DNA of 51,353 nucleotides from Gammaproteobacteria bacterium (GTDB lineage Bacteria; Pseudomonadota; Gammaproteobacteria; SZUA-140): positions 1 through 51,353 of the forward strand of contig JADLCS010000004.1 of assembly GCA_020847075.1 (NCBI GenBank), given 5' to 3'. Shown here piece after piece: positions 1 to 8,758 of the stretch. The notes under the pieces are model-generated. The model was not told the DNA's origin and ran no database searches. It saw only the letters and a list, made by a program, of their open reading frames with translations. A program made the position numbers and the translations under genes. Each line of letters begins with the position of its first letter. The stretch's first letter is position 1.

Positions 1-461
1 ACCACCGCCGCCGGCCGCATCGCCTCGTCCAGGGCGGCCAGGATGGCGTCTCTGCAGCGCTCCATGCCCGCGGTGGTCAGTTGCACCGCGAAGACCCGGT
101 CGTAACGGTCGATCACCAGGCCCGGCAGGCCGTCGCTCTCGCCGTAGACCAGGCGGTAGAACGGCCGCTCGAACAGGCGCGCGCGCAGCGCCGCCGCGGT
201 GGCGAGGCGGCGGCCGAACCAGGCGGCGTCGGGCACCGCGTCGGGGGAGCGGTCGAGCAGCCGGGCGCAGATCAGGGAGTGCGGGTTGACGTAGACGGTG
301 CCGAGCGGCCGCTCGCGGAAGTCGCGCAGGACGGCCGTCTCGCCCGGTTCGAAGGCCGTGAGCGGGGTGACCGCCACGTCGATCTCGTTGCTGTACACCC
401 ACAGGTGCCCGGCGCGCAGCCGGTGTTCCTCGTTTTTCCTCAACTGCAGTGTCTTGCGCAT
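1..461 (-). CDS. rlmI: 23S rRNA (cytosine-C5) methyltransferase RlmI-like, N-terminal part (runs off the left edge)
   Basis: The frame opens at the ATG complementary to 459-461 (MRKTLQLRKNEEHRLRAGH) and stays open to base 1, giving 153 residues. The first ~75 residues have the look of the PUA domain of RlmI/YccW-type SAM-dependent methyltransferases (HLWVYSNEID near the start). They are followed by the linker FYRLVYGESDGLPGLVIDRY that precedes the Rossmann methyltransferase domain in this family. The catalytic domain lies outside the window. Family knowledge: RlmI methylates C1962 of 23S rRNA. The gene is divergent from fbp and shares the 462-621 intergenic region with it. The identity is a family-level call; a close RlmI paralogue is possible. 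Confidence 0.8.
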   Translation of the reverse strand, partial: MRKTLQLRKNEEHRLRAGHLWVYSNEIDVAVTPLTAFEPGETAVLRDFRERPLGTVYVNPHSLICARLLDRSPDAVPDAAWFGRRLATAAALRARLFERPFYRLVYGESDGLPGLVIDRYDRVFAVQLTTAGMERCRDAILAALDEAMRPAAV

Positions 462-494
462 GGGGCGTGGGTCGGTATCGGGCCGGGTATCCGG

Positions 495-523
495 TTTATT
501 TTGCGGGCAAATACTAGCATAAT
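495..523 (+). promoter_or_regulatory. Possible sigma-70-type promoter for fbp
   Basis: The 160-base rlmI/fbp gap contains tttatt (495-500) and cataat (518-523) with 17 bases between them, in an AT-richer patch than its surroundings. The -35 match is poor, so this is only a candidate. Nothing else recognisable is seen in the gap. Confidence 0.3.
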
Positions 524-621
524 ATCCGGCTCTTCGACCGCGGATTCCCGTCCCGGAGCGGGCGGTCTCCGCCCCCGGGGGGGACCGGCACACCGAATCA
601 CTGCGTAAGGGGTAACGGCAT

Positions 622-1623
622 ATGCAACTAGGCGAGACGATTACACAATTCATCACCCAGGAACAGCGGCGCACGGGCGGCACGGGCGATTTCACCGCCG
701 TGCTCAACGACACCCTGACGGCGTGCAAGGCGATCGCCAACGCGGTGAACAAGGGGGCGCTGGTCGGCGTGCTCGGCAGCGCCGAGAAGGAGAACGTGCA
801 GGGCGAGACCCAGAAGAAGCTCGACGTCATCTCCAATATGATGATGCTCAAGAGCAACGAGTGGGGCGGCCACCTCGCCGGCATGGCCTCGGAGGAGATG
901 GACGACGTCTATCCCATCCCGGACGGCTATCCGGTCGGCAAATATCTGCTGGTATTCGACCCCCTGGACGGTTCGTCCAACATCGACGTCAACATCTCGG
1001 TCGGCACCATCTTCTCGATCCTGCGCTGCCCCGACGGCGTGACCCGGCCGACGGCGAAGGATTTCCTCCAGCCCGGCACGCGCCAGGTCTGCGCCGGCTA
1101 CGCCCTGTACGGGCCCGCCACCATGCTGGTGATGACCACCGGCCAGGGCGTCAACGGCTTCACGCTCGATCGCAACGTCGGCGAGTTCATCCTCACGCAC
1201 ACCAATATGCGCATCCCGGAGAGCACGCGCGAGTTCGCCATCAACGCCTCCAACGGCCGTTTCTGGGAGCCGCCGGTCAAGCGTTACATCGACGAATGCC
1301 TGGCCGGCAAGGACGGTCCGCGCAAGGAGAACTTCAACATGCGCTGGGTCGCCTCCATGGTCGCCGAGGTGCACCGCATCCTGACCCGCGGCGGCATCTT
1401 CCTCTATCCGAAGGACACCAAGGATCCGACGAAGGAAGGCCGGCTGCGCCTGATGTACGAGGCCAACCCGATGTCCTTCATCGTCGAACAGGCGGGCGGC
1501 GTCAGTACCACCGGCCGCGCGCGCATCCTGGACATCGAGCCGCACGACCTGCACCAGCGCGTGCCGGTGATTCTCGGTTCCAGGCAGGAGGTCGAGCGCG
1601 TGATCTCCTATCACACGTCCTGA
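622..1623 (+). CDS. fbp: Class I fructose-1,6-bisphosphatase
   Basis: A 333-residue protein of the usual class I FBPase length. It hydrolyses fructose-1,6-bisphosphate to fructose-6-phosphate in gluconeogenesis and, in autotrophs, in the Calvin cycle. The metal and substrate motif [20 protein letters not shown] lies at residues 112-131, the acidic EEMDD at 91-95 and GETQKKLD at 61-68. The ATG at 622 follows ggggtaacggcat, and no better upstream start exists. It is a single gene ended by a strong hairpin before gcvT. A phosphoribulokinase gene occurs 15 kb downstream, which makes a dual gluconeogenic and Calvin role plausible, but the sequence itself does not decide this. Confidence 0.97.
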   Translation: MQLGETITQFITQEQRRTGGTGDFTAVLNDTLTACKAIANAVNKGALVGVLGSAEKENVQGETQKKLDVISNMMMLKSNEWGGHLAGMASEEMDDVYPIPDGYPVGKYLLVFDPLDGSSNIDVNISVGTIFSILRCPDGVTRPTAKDFLQPGTRQVCAGYALYGPATMLVMTTGQGVNGFTLDRNVGEFILTHTNMRIPESTREFAINASNGRFWEPPVKRYIDECLAGKDGPRKENFNMRWVASMVAEVHRILTRGGIFLYPKDTKDPTKEGRLRLMYEANPMSFIVEQAGGVSTTGRARILDIEPHDLHQRVPVILGSRQEVERVISYHTS

Positions 1624-1632
1624 GTCCCCTGC

Positions 1633-1688
1633 GTCCCCCTCCCGGACCGGGTCGCAGCGCCGGCCCGGAGGGCGGGGACGGGGTTTTT
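1633..1688 (+). terminator. Rho-independent terminator after fbp
   Basis: gtccccctccc (from 1633) can pair with gggcggggac (to 1679), followed at 1681-1688 by gggttttt. It lies 10 bases after the fbp stop, so fbp probably forms its own transcription unit. Confidence 0.65.
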
Positions 1689-1762
1689 ACCCCAGAAAAG
1701 ATCCGGTCATGCCCGGGCGGCGGCGCACGGATTCCGCGCCGTTCGCGCGGGCCGCGGGCGCT

Positions 1763-1790
1763 TTGTCGAAGCCTGCACTCCGGGTATAGT
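1763..1790 (+). promoter_or_regulatory. Candidate promoter for the gcv cluster
   Basis: ttgtcg (1763-1768) and tatagt (1785-1790) are spaced by 16 bases, 82 bases ahead of the gcvT start. I looked for a glycine riboswitch in 1690-1872 and saw no convincing tandem aptamer. Confidence 0.5.
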
Positions 1791-1872
1791 ATGATCTCTC
1801 TGGAATACGCGCGGGACGGTTGGGGCCGTGTCGACACGGGCCGCCCGGCAGCCATCGAACGAAGTCATCTCC

Positions 1873-2964
1873 ATGGGCCACAAAACGCCTCTTTATAACG
1901 AGCACGTGCGCCACGGCGCCAAGATCGTCGATTTCGCCGGCTGGGACATGCCGCTGCACTACGGGTCCCAGATCGAGGAACATCGTCAGGTGCGCGCGGA
2001 CGCGGGCATGTTCGACGTCTCGCACATGACGGTCAGCGACGTGACCGGCGCGCGCGCGCTGGAATACCTGCGTCGCATGTTCGCCAACGACGCCGGACGG
2101 CTGGACGCGGGCAAGGCGCTCTACACCTGCATGCTGAACGAGGACGGCGGCGTCATCGACGACCTCATCGTCTACCGCATCGACGACCAGCGTTACCGTT
2201 TGATCACCAACGCCGCCACCCGCGACAAGGACCTGGACTGGCTCGGGCGCCACGCCGCCGGATTCGGGATCGCGCTGGAGCCGCACCGGGATTATGCCCT
2301 CGTCGCGGTGCAGGGCCCGAATGCGCGCGACAAGGTGCACTCCGTGCTGAAGGACGCCACTGCGCGCGCCGCGCTCGCGGGGCTCGGCGTATTCCGCTCG
2401 ACCCAGCTCGGGCAGATGTTCGTGTCGCGCACCGGCTATACCGGCGAGGACGGCTACGAGATCCTGCTGCCGGCCACGCAGGCGCCCGGCTTCTGGAACG
2501 CGCTGTACGAGGCCGGGGTGAAACCGGTCGGGCTCGGCGCGCGCGATACCCTGCGGCTGGAGGCCGGCATGGCGCTGTACGGGTCCGACATGGACGAGAC
2601 CGTCTCCCCGCTCGAGTGCGGACTGGCCTGGACCGTGGCCTGGAATCCGCCGGAGCGCGCGTTCATCGGCCGTGGCCGCCTCGAGGCGGATCGCGCCCGG
2701 CCGGTGCGCAAGACGATCGGGCTCGTGCTGAAAGAAGGCGGCGTGCTGCGCGCGCACCAGCCGGTCTATGTCGGAGAGCGCGTCGTCGGCGAGATCACCA
2801 GCGGCAGTTTTTCGCCCTTCCTGCAATGTTCCGTCGCGCTCGCGCGCGTGGACGGCGGGGTGACGGGCGAGTGCGCGGTCGAGGTGCGCGGCCGCCGCCT
2901 GCCGGTGCGGGTGGTCACGCCGCCGTTCGTGCGCCACGGCAGGAGCTGCATCGAAGAGGCCTAG
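1873..2964 (+). CDS. gcvT: Glycine cleavage system T protein (aminomethyltransferase)
   Basis: A 363-residue T protein. It transfers the methylene group from the aminomethyl-lipoyl H protein to tetrahydrofolate and releases ammonia. The start is taken at the ATG at 1873 ([11 protein letters not shown]), where the family alignment begins, rather than at an in-frame ATG 45 bases upstream that would add an unrelated leader. Visible features are FAGWDMP (21-27) and DGGVIDD (91-97), which holds the catalytic aspartate region, and a C-terminal barrel portion with [12 protein letters not shown]. It is first in the cluster gcvT-gcvH-gcvPA-tpx-gcvPB. The ribosome binding site is weak. Confidence 0.95.
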   Translation: MGHKTPLYNEHVRHGAKIVDFAGWDMPLHYGSQIEEHRQVRADAGMFDVSHMTVSDVTGARALEYLRRMFANDAGRLDAGKALYTCMLNEDGGVIDDLIVYRIDDQRYRLITNAATRDKDLDWLGRHAAGFGIALEPHRDYALVAVQGPNARDKVHSVLKDATARAALAGLGVFRSTQLGQMFVSRTGYTGEDGYEILLPATQAPGFWNALYEAGVKPVGLGARDTLRLEAGMALYGSDMDETVSPLECGLAWTVAWNPPERAFIGRGRLEADRARPVRKTIGLVLKEGGVLRAHQPVYVGERVVGEITSGSFSPFLQCSVALARVDGGVTGECAVEVRGRRLPVRVVTPPFVRHGRSCIEEA

Positions 2965-3028
2965 GCCCGTGCGCCGGGCAGGAATTTCTGGAGTGTGTGG
3001 TAGTAAACAAATTAAGAGGTTTGTCTCA

Positions 3029-3421
3029 ATGAGTGAAATACCCGCGGAATTGAAATACACCAAGAGCCACGAATGGGTCGAGGACGAGGGCGACGGCACG
3101 GTCAAGGTCGGCATCACCGACCACGCCCAGGACCTGCTCGGCGACATGGTGTTCGTCGAGCTGCCTGAGGTCGGCAGCGCGGTCGGCATCGGACAGGAAT
3201 GCGCGGTGGTCGAGTCCGTCAAGGCGGCCTCCGACGTCTACAGCCCGGTCGCCGGCGAGGTGGTCGAGGTGAACGAGCTGCTGGTGGACAACCCGGACCT
3301 GGTCAACAAGGACCCCTACGGCGAAGGCTGGATCATGCGTATCCAGCTCGACGGCGGCGAAGGCGGCAATCTGATCGACGCCGAGGACTACGGCGTCTTC
3401 ATCACCGAGGAAGACGAGTAA
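3029..3421 (+). CDS. gcvH: Glycine cleavage system H protein (lipoyl carrier)
   Basis: A 130-residue lipoyl carrier that shuttles the aminomethyl group between the P, T and L proteins. ESVKAASD at 62-69 carries the lipoylated lysine, K65. Start chosen at 3029 ([16 protein letters not shown]), with aagaggt 9 bases upstream; an earlier in-frame ATG at 2969 would add 20 residues that do not belong to the family. The 64-base gap after gcvT is AT-rich for this region but contains no obvious promoter, so cotranscription is likely. Length and motif are canonical. Confidence 0.96.
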   Translation: MSEIPAELKYTKSHEWVEDEGDGTVKVGITDHAQDLLGDMVFVELPEVGSAVGIGQECAVVESVKAASDVYSPVAGEVVEVNELLVDNPDLVNKDPYGEGWIMRIQLDGGEGGNLIDAEDYGVFITEEDE

Positions 3422-3520
3422 CCCCCCCTCCGGCCCCGCCGCGCGCGTGCGCGTCCGGCGGGGTGAGTCGCCCGGGTTTCCGCCACCCACTATCAATCGA
3501 CAGTCACCGCCAGGATAGCT

Positions 3521-4882
3521 ATGCCATTCATTCCGCATACGGAAAGCGAAACCGCCGCCATGCTCGAGGCCATCGGCATCGACGGCATCGAGGCCCTGTT
3601 CGACGAGATCCCGGCCGGCCTGCGCGTGCCCGACATCGCGGCGGTGCCGCCGGGCCTCTCCGAGATGGCGACCGCGCGACTGTTGGCCGAGCGCGCCGCG
3701 GCCAACGGCGCGCCGCTCTGTTTCATCGGTGCCGGCGCCTACGAACACCACATCCCGGCCGCGGTATGGGAGATCGCCACGCGCGGCGAGTTCTACTCCG
3801 CCTATACGCCCTATCAGGCCGAGGCGAGCCAGGGCACGCTGCAATTGCTGTACGAATACCAGACCATGATGGTCGGGCTCACCGGGCTCGATGTCTCCAA
3901 CGCCTCGCTCTACGACGGCGCCTCCGCGCTGGCCGAGGCGGTGCTGATGGCGGTGCGGGCGAACCGCAAGTCGCATTCGAAGCGCGTGCTGATCCCGCGC
4001 ACGGTCAATCCGGTCTATCGCCGCGTGGTACAGGCCATCGTCTCCAACCAGGGCATCGTCGTCGAGACGCTGGATTTCGATCCGCGCAGCGGCGCGCTCG
4101 ACCCCGCCGCGCTGCCGGCGGATCCCGGCGATTTCGCCGCGCTGGTGGTCCCGCAGCCGAATTTCTTCGGCGTGCTGGAGGACGTGGACCGTCTCACCGA
4201 CTGGACGCACGGTCACGGCGCGCTGGTGATCGCGGTGGTCAACCCGACCGCGCTTGCGCTGCTCAAGCCGCCGGGCGCGTGGGGCACGCAGGGCGCCGAC
4301 ATCGCCTGCGGCGAGGGCCAGCCGCTCGGCGTGCCGCTCGCCTCGGGCGGTCCGTATTTCGGCTTCATGTGCTGCAAATCGGAGCATGTGCGCCAGATGC
4401 CGGGCCGCATCATCGGCCGCACCGTCGATCTCGACGGCAAGCCCGGCTTCGCCCTCACCCTGCAGGCGCGCGAGCAGCACATCCGCCGCTCCAAGGCGAC
4501 CTCGAACATCTGCACCAATCAGGGACTGCTGGTCACCGCCGCCACCATCTATATGTCGCTGCTGGGCGCCGAAGGTCTGCGCCGCGTCGCGAGCACCTCC
4601 CACGCCAACACGCGCCGGCTGCGCGACGCGCTGTGCGCGATCGAGGGTGTCGCGCCGGTATTCACGCGGCCGTTCTTCCATGAAGTCGTGCTGCGCCTCG
4701 ATGCCGATGTGGATCGGGCGCTCGAGCGCCTGGCGGACGCGGGCATCCTGGGCGGCTATTCCCTGAAGCGCGAGTATCCGGAGCTCGGCGAATGCCTGCT
4801 GGTGTGCGCCACCGAGACCAAGACGCCCGAGGATCTGCGGCGTTACGCGGACGCCTGCGGGCGGGCCCTCGCGCGGGCCTGA
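3521..4882 (+). CDS. gcvPA: Glycine dehydrogenase (decarboxylating) subunit 1
   Basis: A 453-residue N-terminal half of the two-subunit P protein, which decarboxylates glycine using PLP supplied by the partner subunit. It starts [10 protein letters not shown] and contains the family stretch [15 protein letters not shown] (about 100-114) and [18 protein letters not shown] (about 317-334). Its partner gcvPB is not adjacent: a complete tpx gene sits between them. No strong ribosome binding site is visible before 3521. The 99-base gap after gcvH shows only a GC-rich palindromic patch (ggccccgccgcgcgcg...), with no clear terminator T-run. Confidence 0.95.
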   Translation: MPFIPHTESETAAMLEAIGIDGIEALFDEIPAGLRVPDIAAVPPGLSEMATARLLAERAAANGAPLCFIGAGAYEHHIPAAVWEIATRGEFYSAYTPYQAEASQGTLQLLYEYQTMMVGLTGLDVSNASLYDGASALAEAVLMAVRANRKSHSKRVLIPRTVNPVYRRVVQAIVSNQGIVVETLDFDPRSGALDPAALPADPGDFAALVVPQPNFFGVLEDVDRLTDWTHGHGALVIAVVNPTALALLKPPGAWGTQGADIACGEGQPLGVPLASGGPYFGFMCCKSEHVRQMPGRIIGRTVDLDGKPGFALTLQAREQHIRRSKATSNICTNQGLLVTAATIYMSLLGAEGLRRVASTSHANTRRLRDALCAIEGVAPVFTRPFFHEVVLRLDADVDRALERLADAGILGGYSLKREYPELGECLLVCATETKTPEDLRRYADACGRALARA

Positions 4883-4908
4883 GCCGGCGGCAAGGGGAGG
4901 AGGGGATT

Positions 4909-5406
4909 ATGGCGACCGTGACCTTGAAGGGATCCACCGTGAGCACCTGCGGTGATCTGCCGGCGCTGGGCAGCCGCGCGCCGGAGTTCACCCTGACCGA
5001 CACCGCGCTGCGCGACCGTTCGCTGAGCGAGTTCGCCGGCAAGAAAAAACTGCTCTACATCTTTCCCAGCATCGATACCTCGGTGTGCGCGGCCTCGACG
5101 CGGCGTTTCAACGAGCTGGCCGCCGGCAACAACGCCGTGCTGCTGATGATCTCGGCGGATCTCCCCTTCGCGCACAAGCGCTTCTGCGATGCCGGGGACC
5201 TCAAGAACGTCACCACGCTGTCGCTGATGCGCTCGCGCCGGTTCGCCGAGGATTACGGCGTGCTGATCATGGACGGACCGCTGGCGGGCGTCACCGCGCG
5301 CGCGGTGGTGGTGCTGGACGAGGACAACCGGGTCCTGTACACCGAACTCGTGCCCGAGATCGCCCAGCACCCCGATTACGACAAGGCGGTCGCGGTGCTG
5401 CGGTGA
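4909..5406 (+). CDS. tpx: Thiol peroxidase (Tpx-type, atypical 2-Cys peroxiredoxin)
   Basis: 165 residues, the normal Tpx length. It reduces hydroperoxides with thioredoxin as electron donor. The peroxidatic cysteine is C60 in [12 protein letters not shown] and the resolving cysteine is C93 in [11 protein letters not shown], matching the Tpx pair. The start at 4909 (MATVTLKG) follows ggggaggagggg, a very strong ribosome binding site; the in-frame upstream region belongs to gcvPA in another frame. The gene lies 26 bases after gcvPA and 34 bases before gcvPB, so it is probably cotranscribed with both. A peroxidase inside a glycine-cleavage operon is unusual. Confidence 0.95.
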   Translation: MATVTLKGSTVSTCGDLPALGSRAPEFTLTDTALRDRSLSEFAGKKKLLYIFPSIDTSVCAASTRRFNELAAGNNAVLLMISADLPFAHKRFCDAGDLKNVTTLSLMRSRRFAEDYGVLIMDGPLAGVTARAVVVLDEDNRVLYTELVPEIAQHPDYDKAVAVLR

Positions 5407-5440
5407 CCGCGCGAACCCCATCCCAACCACGAAGACGACC

Positions 5441-6907
5441 ATGACCCTGATATTCGAACGCTCCGCCCCCGCGCGCCGCGCCGCCCTGCAGGCGCCGGCC
5501 GAGGACGCCGCCGCCGTCGCCGACATCCCCGCCGCGCTGCTGCGCGCCGGGGCGCCGCTCCTGCCCGAGGTCTCCGAGCTGCAGGTGGTGCGGCACTACA
5601 CGCGGCTGTCGCAGAAGAATTTCTCCATCGACACGCATTTCTACCCGCTCGGCTCCTGCACCATGAAATACAATCCGCGCGCCTGCAACACGCTCGCCAG
5701 CCTGCCGGATTTCCTGCGCCGGCACCCGCTCGCGCCGGAGCGCTACAGCCAGGGTTTCCTCGCCTGCATGTACGAGCTGCAGGAGATGCTGAAGGAGGTG
5801 ACCGGCATGCGGGCGGTGTCGCTGACGCCGATGGCGGGCTCGCAGGGTGAGTTCGCCGGCGTCGCCATGATCCGCGCCTACCACACGGCGCGCGGCGACC
5901 ATGCGCGCGACGAGATCCTGGTGCCCGACGCGGCCCACGGCACCAATCCCGCCACCGCCGTGATGTGCGGCTACAAGGCGCGCGAGATCCCGACCAACGC
6001 CGAGGGCGATGTCGACCTCGACGCGCTGCGCGCGGCGGTCGGTCCGCGCACCGCGGGCCTGATGCTCACCAACCCGTCCACGCTGGGCGTGTTCGAGCGC
6101 CGCATCGAGGAGATCGCCGCCATCGTCCACGCGGCGGGCGGGCTGCTGTATTACGACGGCGCCAACCTGAACGCGATCCTCGGCAAGGTGCGCCCGGGCG
6201 ACATGGGCTTCGACGTCATCCACCTCAATCTGCACAAGACCTTTTCCACGCCGCACGGCGGCGGCGGGCCCGGCGCGGGCCCGGTCGGGGTGGGCGAGAA
6301 GCTTAAGCCGTTCCTGCCGGTGCCGATGGTGGGCAAGACCGGGGACGGTTACCACTGGATCACCGAAAAAGACTGCCCGCAGAGCATCGGCCGGCTGTCG
6401 GCCTTCGCCGGCAACGCCGGCATCCTGCTGCGCGCCTATATCTACGCGCGCCTGCTCGGCCGCGAGGGCATGCGGCGGGTGGCGGAGTATGCCACGCTGA
6501 ACGCCAACTACATGGCCGTGCGCCTGCGCGAGCGCGGCTTCGAGCTGGCCTTCCCGCGCCGCCGCGCCACCCACGAATTCATCGTGACCCTGCGGCGCGA
6601 GGCGAAGACGCTGCATGTCAGCGCGATGGACTTCGCCAAGCGCCTGCTCGATTACGGCTTCCATGCGCCGACGACCTATTTCCCCCTGCTGGTGCCCGAG
6701 TGCCTGCTCATCGAGCCCACGGAGACCGAGGACAAGGCCACGCTGGACGCCTTCATCGACGTCTTGAGCGACATCCGCGCCGAGGCGGAGGCGACGCCGG
6801 ACACGGTGACCGGCGCGCCGTACACCCTGCCGGTGCGGCGTCTCGACGACGTGCGCGCCGCGCGCGAACTCGACCTCGCCTGGAAGCCGGCGGCCGCGCC
6901 GCCCTGA
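5441..6907 (+). CDS. gcvPB: Glycine dehydrogenase (decarboxylating) subunit 2
   Basis: A 488-residue PLP-binding half of the two-subunit P protein. The PLP lysine is K266 within [18 protein letters not shown], and [18 protein letters not shown] near residues 63-80 is the family signature. It completes the glycine-cleavage set apart from the L protein (dihydrolipoyl dehydrogenase), which is not in this window and is commonly shared with other complexes. The start MTLIFERS at 5441 lies 34 bases after tpx, with only a modest Shine-Dalgarno (gaagacgacc). The next gene, dgkA, begins 4 bases after its stop. Confidence 0.96.
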   Translation: MTLIFERSAPARRAALQAPAEDAAAVADIPAALLRAGAPLLPEVSELQVVRHYTRLSQKNFSIDTHFYPLGSCTMKYNPRACNTLASLPDFLRRHPLAPERYSQGFLACMYELQEMLKEVTGMRAVSLTPMAGSQGEFAGVAMIRAYHTARGDHARDEILVPDAAHGTNPATAVMCGYKAREIPTNAEGDVDLDALRAAVGPRTAGLMLTNPSTLGVFERRIEEIAAIVHAAGGLLYYDGANLNAILGKVRPGDMGFDVIHLNLHKTFSTPHGGGGPGAGPVGVGEKLKPFLPVPMVGKTGDGYHWITEKDCPQSIGRLSAFAGNAGILLRAYIYARLLGREGMRRVAEYATLNANYMAVRLRERGFELAFPRRRATHEFIVTLRREAKTLHVSAMDFAKRLLDYGFHAPTTYFPLLVPECLLIEPTETEDKATLDAFIDVLSDIRAEAEATPDTVTGAPYTLPVRRLDDVRAARELDLAWKPAAAPP

Positions 6908-6911
6908 GCCC

Positions 6912-7274
6912 ATGGGCAAGCGCGGCCATACCGGCCTGACGCGGCTCATCCTCGCCGCGGGATATTCCTGCAAGGGCCTGGCGGCGGCCTGGCGTTTCGA
7001 ATCGGCCTTTCGCCAGGAGGTCGTGCTGTTCCTCGTCGCCGCGCCGCTCGGCGCCTGGCTGGGTGCGACCGGCGTCGAACGTGCCCTGCTCATCGGCAGC
7101 GTGCTGTTGGTGCTGGTGGTCGAACTGCTCAACTCCGCCGTGGAGACCGCGATCGACCGCATCGGCGAGGAGGAGCACGCGCTGTCCGGCCGCGCCAAGG
7201 ACATCGGCTCGGCGGCGGTGTTCGTGTCGCTGGCGCTGGCGGTAGTGGTGTGGGCGCTGGTTTTGCTAGACTAG
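6912..7274 (+). CDS. dgkA: Diacylglycerol kinase, DgkA type
   Basis: A 120-residue integral membrane kinase that phosphorylates diacylglycerol to phosphatidic acid. It has three predicted membrane segments (about 37-53, 58-72 and 98-117) and the family motif ELLNSAVETAIDRIGEE at 71-87, which carries the catalytic and Mg-binding glutamates. Size matches E. coli DgkA (about 120 residues). It starts 4 bases after gcvPB, so translation is probably coupled. There is no obvious functional link to glycine cleavage. Confidence 0.93.
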   Translation: MGKRGHTGLTRLILAAGYSCKGLAAAWRFESAFRQEVVLFLVAAPLGAWLGATGVERALLIGSVLLVLVVELLNSAVETAIDRIGEEEHALSGRAKDIGSAAVFVSLALAVVVWALVLLD

Positions 7275-7352
7275 GCCCGGTTACCGCGCCAGGCGCCTCC
7301 CCGGCGCCGGATTGAATACAAGCCGATTTCAAATACTGCAAGGATAACGACC

Positions 7353-8285
7353 ATGACGGCACTCATCTGCGGTTCCTTTGCCTACGACTCCATCATGATC
7401 GTCCCGGACCGCTTCAAGCGGCACATCCTGCCGGACAAGATCCACATGCTGAACGTGTCCTTCATGGTGCCGCAGATGCGGCGCGAGTTCGGCGGCTGCG
7501 CCGGTAACATCGCCTATAACCTGAAGCTGCTCGGCGGCGACGGCCTGCCCATGGGCACCGTGGGCAAGGACTTCGAGCCCTACGCGCGCTGGATGGACAA
7601 GAACGGCATCAGTCGCGAGCTGATCCGCGAATTCCCCGACCGCTATACCGCCCAGGCCTATATCACCACCGACCTCGACGACAACCAGATCACCGCCTTC
7701 CATCCCGGGGCGATGGAGCTCGCGCACGAGAACCGTGTCCCGCGCGACCGCGGCATCACGCTCGGCATCGTCTCGCCCGACGGCCGCGACGGCATGCTGC
7801 AGCACGCCGAACAGTTCTTCGAGGCCGGCATCCCGTTCATCTTCGATCCCGGCCAGGGCCTGCCGATGTTCGACGGCGACGATCTGCGCACCTTCCTGCG
7901 TATGGCCACCTACCTCACGGTCAACGACTACGAGGCGCAGCTCGTGCAGGAACGCACCGGCCTGTCGCCGCACGAGATGGCGGAACACGTCGAGGCGGTG
8001 TTCATCACGCGCGGCGCCCAGGGTTCGCGCATCTACACCGAGAAGAGGGAGATCGACATCCCGCCGGCGAAACCCTCCGGGGTGGTGGACCCGACCGGCT
8101 GCGGCGACGCCTACCGCGCCGGCCTGCTGCACGGGCTGATGCTGGGCAAGGACCTGCCCACCGCCGCGCGCATCGCCTCGCTGATGGGCGCGATCAAGAT
8201 CGAACACCCCGGCACGCAGAACCACCGCTTCACGCCGGAGGAGTTCGCGGCGCGCTACCGCGCCGCCTTCGGCGCGGCTCTCTGA
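7353..8285 (+). CDS. PfkB-family sugar/nucleoside kinase
   Basis: A 310-residue ribokinase-fold kinase. Diagnostic features are the substrate-side GGCAGN at 47-52 and the C-terminal anion-hole motif DPTGCGDAYRAG at 246-257, with the catalytic aspartate at 252. Its beginning (MTALICGSFAYDSIM) resembles the adenosine-kinase-like branch of the PfkB family found in many proteobacteria, but the substrate cannot be read from the sequence. It follows dgkA by 78 bases, with caaggataacgacc before the ATG. Convergent with the kelch gene across a repeat-rich 473-base gap. Confidence 0.88.
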   Translation: MTALICGSFAYDSIMIVPDRFKRHILPDKIHMLNVSFMVPQMRREFGGCAGNIAYNLKLLGGDGLPMGTVGKDFEPYARWMDKNGISRELIREFPDRYTAQAYITTDLDDNQITAFHPGAMELAHENRVPRDRGITLGIVSPDGRDGMLQHAEQFFEAGIPFIFDPGQGLPMFDGDDLRTFLRMATYLTVNDYEAQLVQERTGLSPHEMAEHVEAVFITRGAQGSRIYTEKREIDIPPAKPSGVVDPTGCGDAYRAGLLHGLMLGKDLPTAARIASLMGAIKIEHPGTQNHRFTPEEFAARYRAAFGAAL

Positions 8286-8336
8286 ACCCCCGTTCGTTCA
8301 TGGGCTGGTAGCGAAGCCCGGCGATTCACGGGTACG

Positions 8337-8538
8337 GCGTTGGGCTTCACTTCGTTCAGCCCAGCCTACATTTGCTTCGATTCCGCTATCTGACGCACGC
8401 CGGCCGCTCGGCGAACAGATTCGTAGGGTGGGCACGGGGAGCGTGCCCACCCGATAATGCAGTCCGTAGGTTGGGCTGAGCACAGCGAAGCCCAACAATC
8501 CTGGCTGACGTTGGGTTTCGTTCCTCAGCCCGACCTAC
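8337..8538. repeat. Dispersed palindromic repeats (gttgggctt/cagcccaac type)
   Basis: A half copy at 8337-8369 (gttgggcttcacttcg...cagcctac) and a full inverted pair at 8466-8538 (gtaggttgggctgag ... ctcagcccgacctac) flank a separate hairpin at 8427-8452 (gtgggcacg / cgtgcccac). These belong to a widespread class of intergenic palindromes in proteobacterial genomes. No gene is seen in 8286-8758. Confidence 0.7.
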
Positions 8539-8650
8539 ATGCCCCGCCCAACCCGCGTACCCACGTGGCGGTGATTTTTTCTCCCCTCCGCCCGCGTGCG
8601 GGGGAAGGGGCCGGGGGAGGTGGGGGGATTTCGGATCGTCATCGCCCAGC

Positions 8651-8694
8651 GCATCTTACCCTCTCCGCCCTCGGGGGCGGAGAGGGTAAGATGC
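8651..8694. terminator. Perfect 20-bp palindrome between convergent genes
   Basis: gcatcttaccctctccgccc (8651-8670) is the exact complement of 8675-8694, with a 4-base loop. It lies between the convergent pfkB-like and kelch genes and could act as a bidirectional terminator or barrier, although neither side has a long T-run. A C/G-rich patch at 8580-8625 precedes it. Confidence 0.5.
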
Positions 8695-8758
8695 AGCTCC
8701 GCATAGGCACGGACACCGCGCGGCCTGTAATTCAGGCATCAGAAATACGAGCGCCGCG

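Noticed and set aside
1690-1872. Glycine riboswitch upstream of gcvT
   Set aside because: No tandem aptamer-like conserved blocks seen; a covariance search would be decisive.
5291-7204. Long minus-strand frame opposite gcvPB and dgkA
   Set aside because: Shadow of well-identified genes; no recognisable motif and no ribosome binding site.
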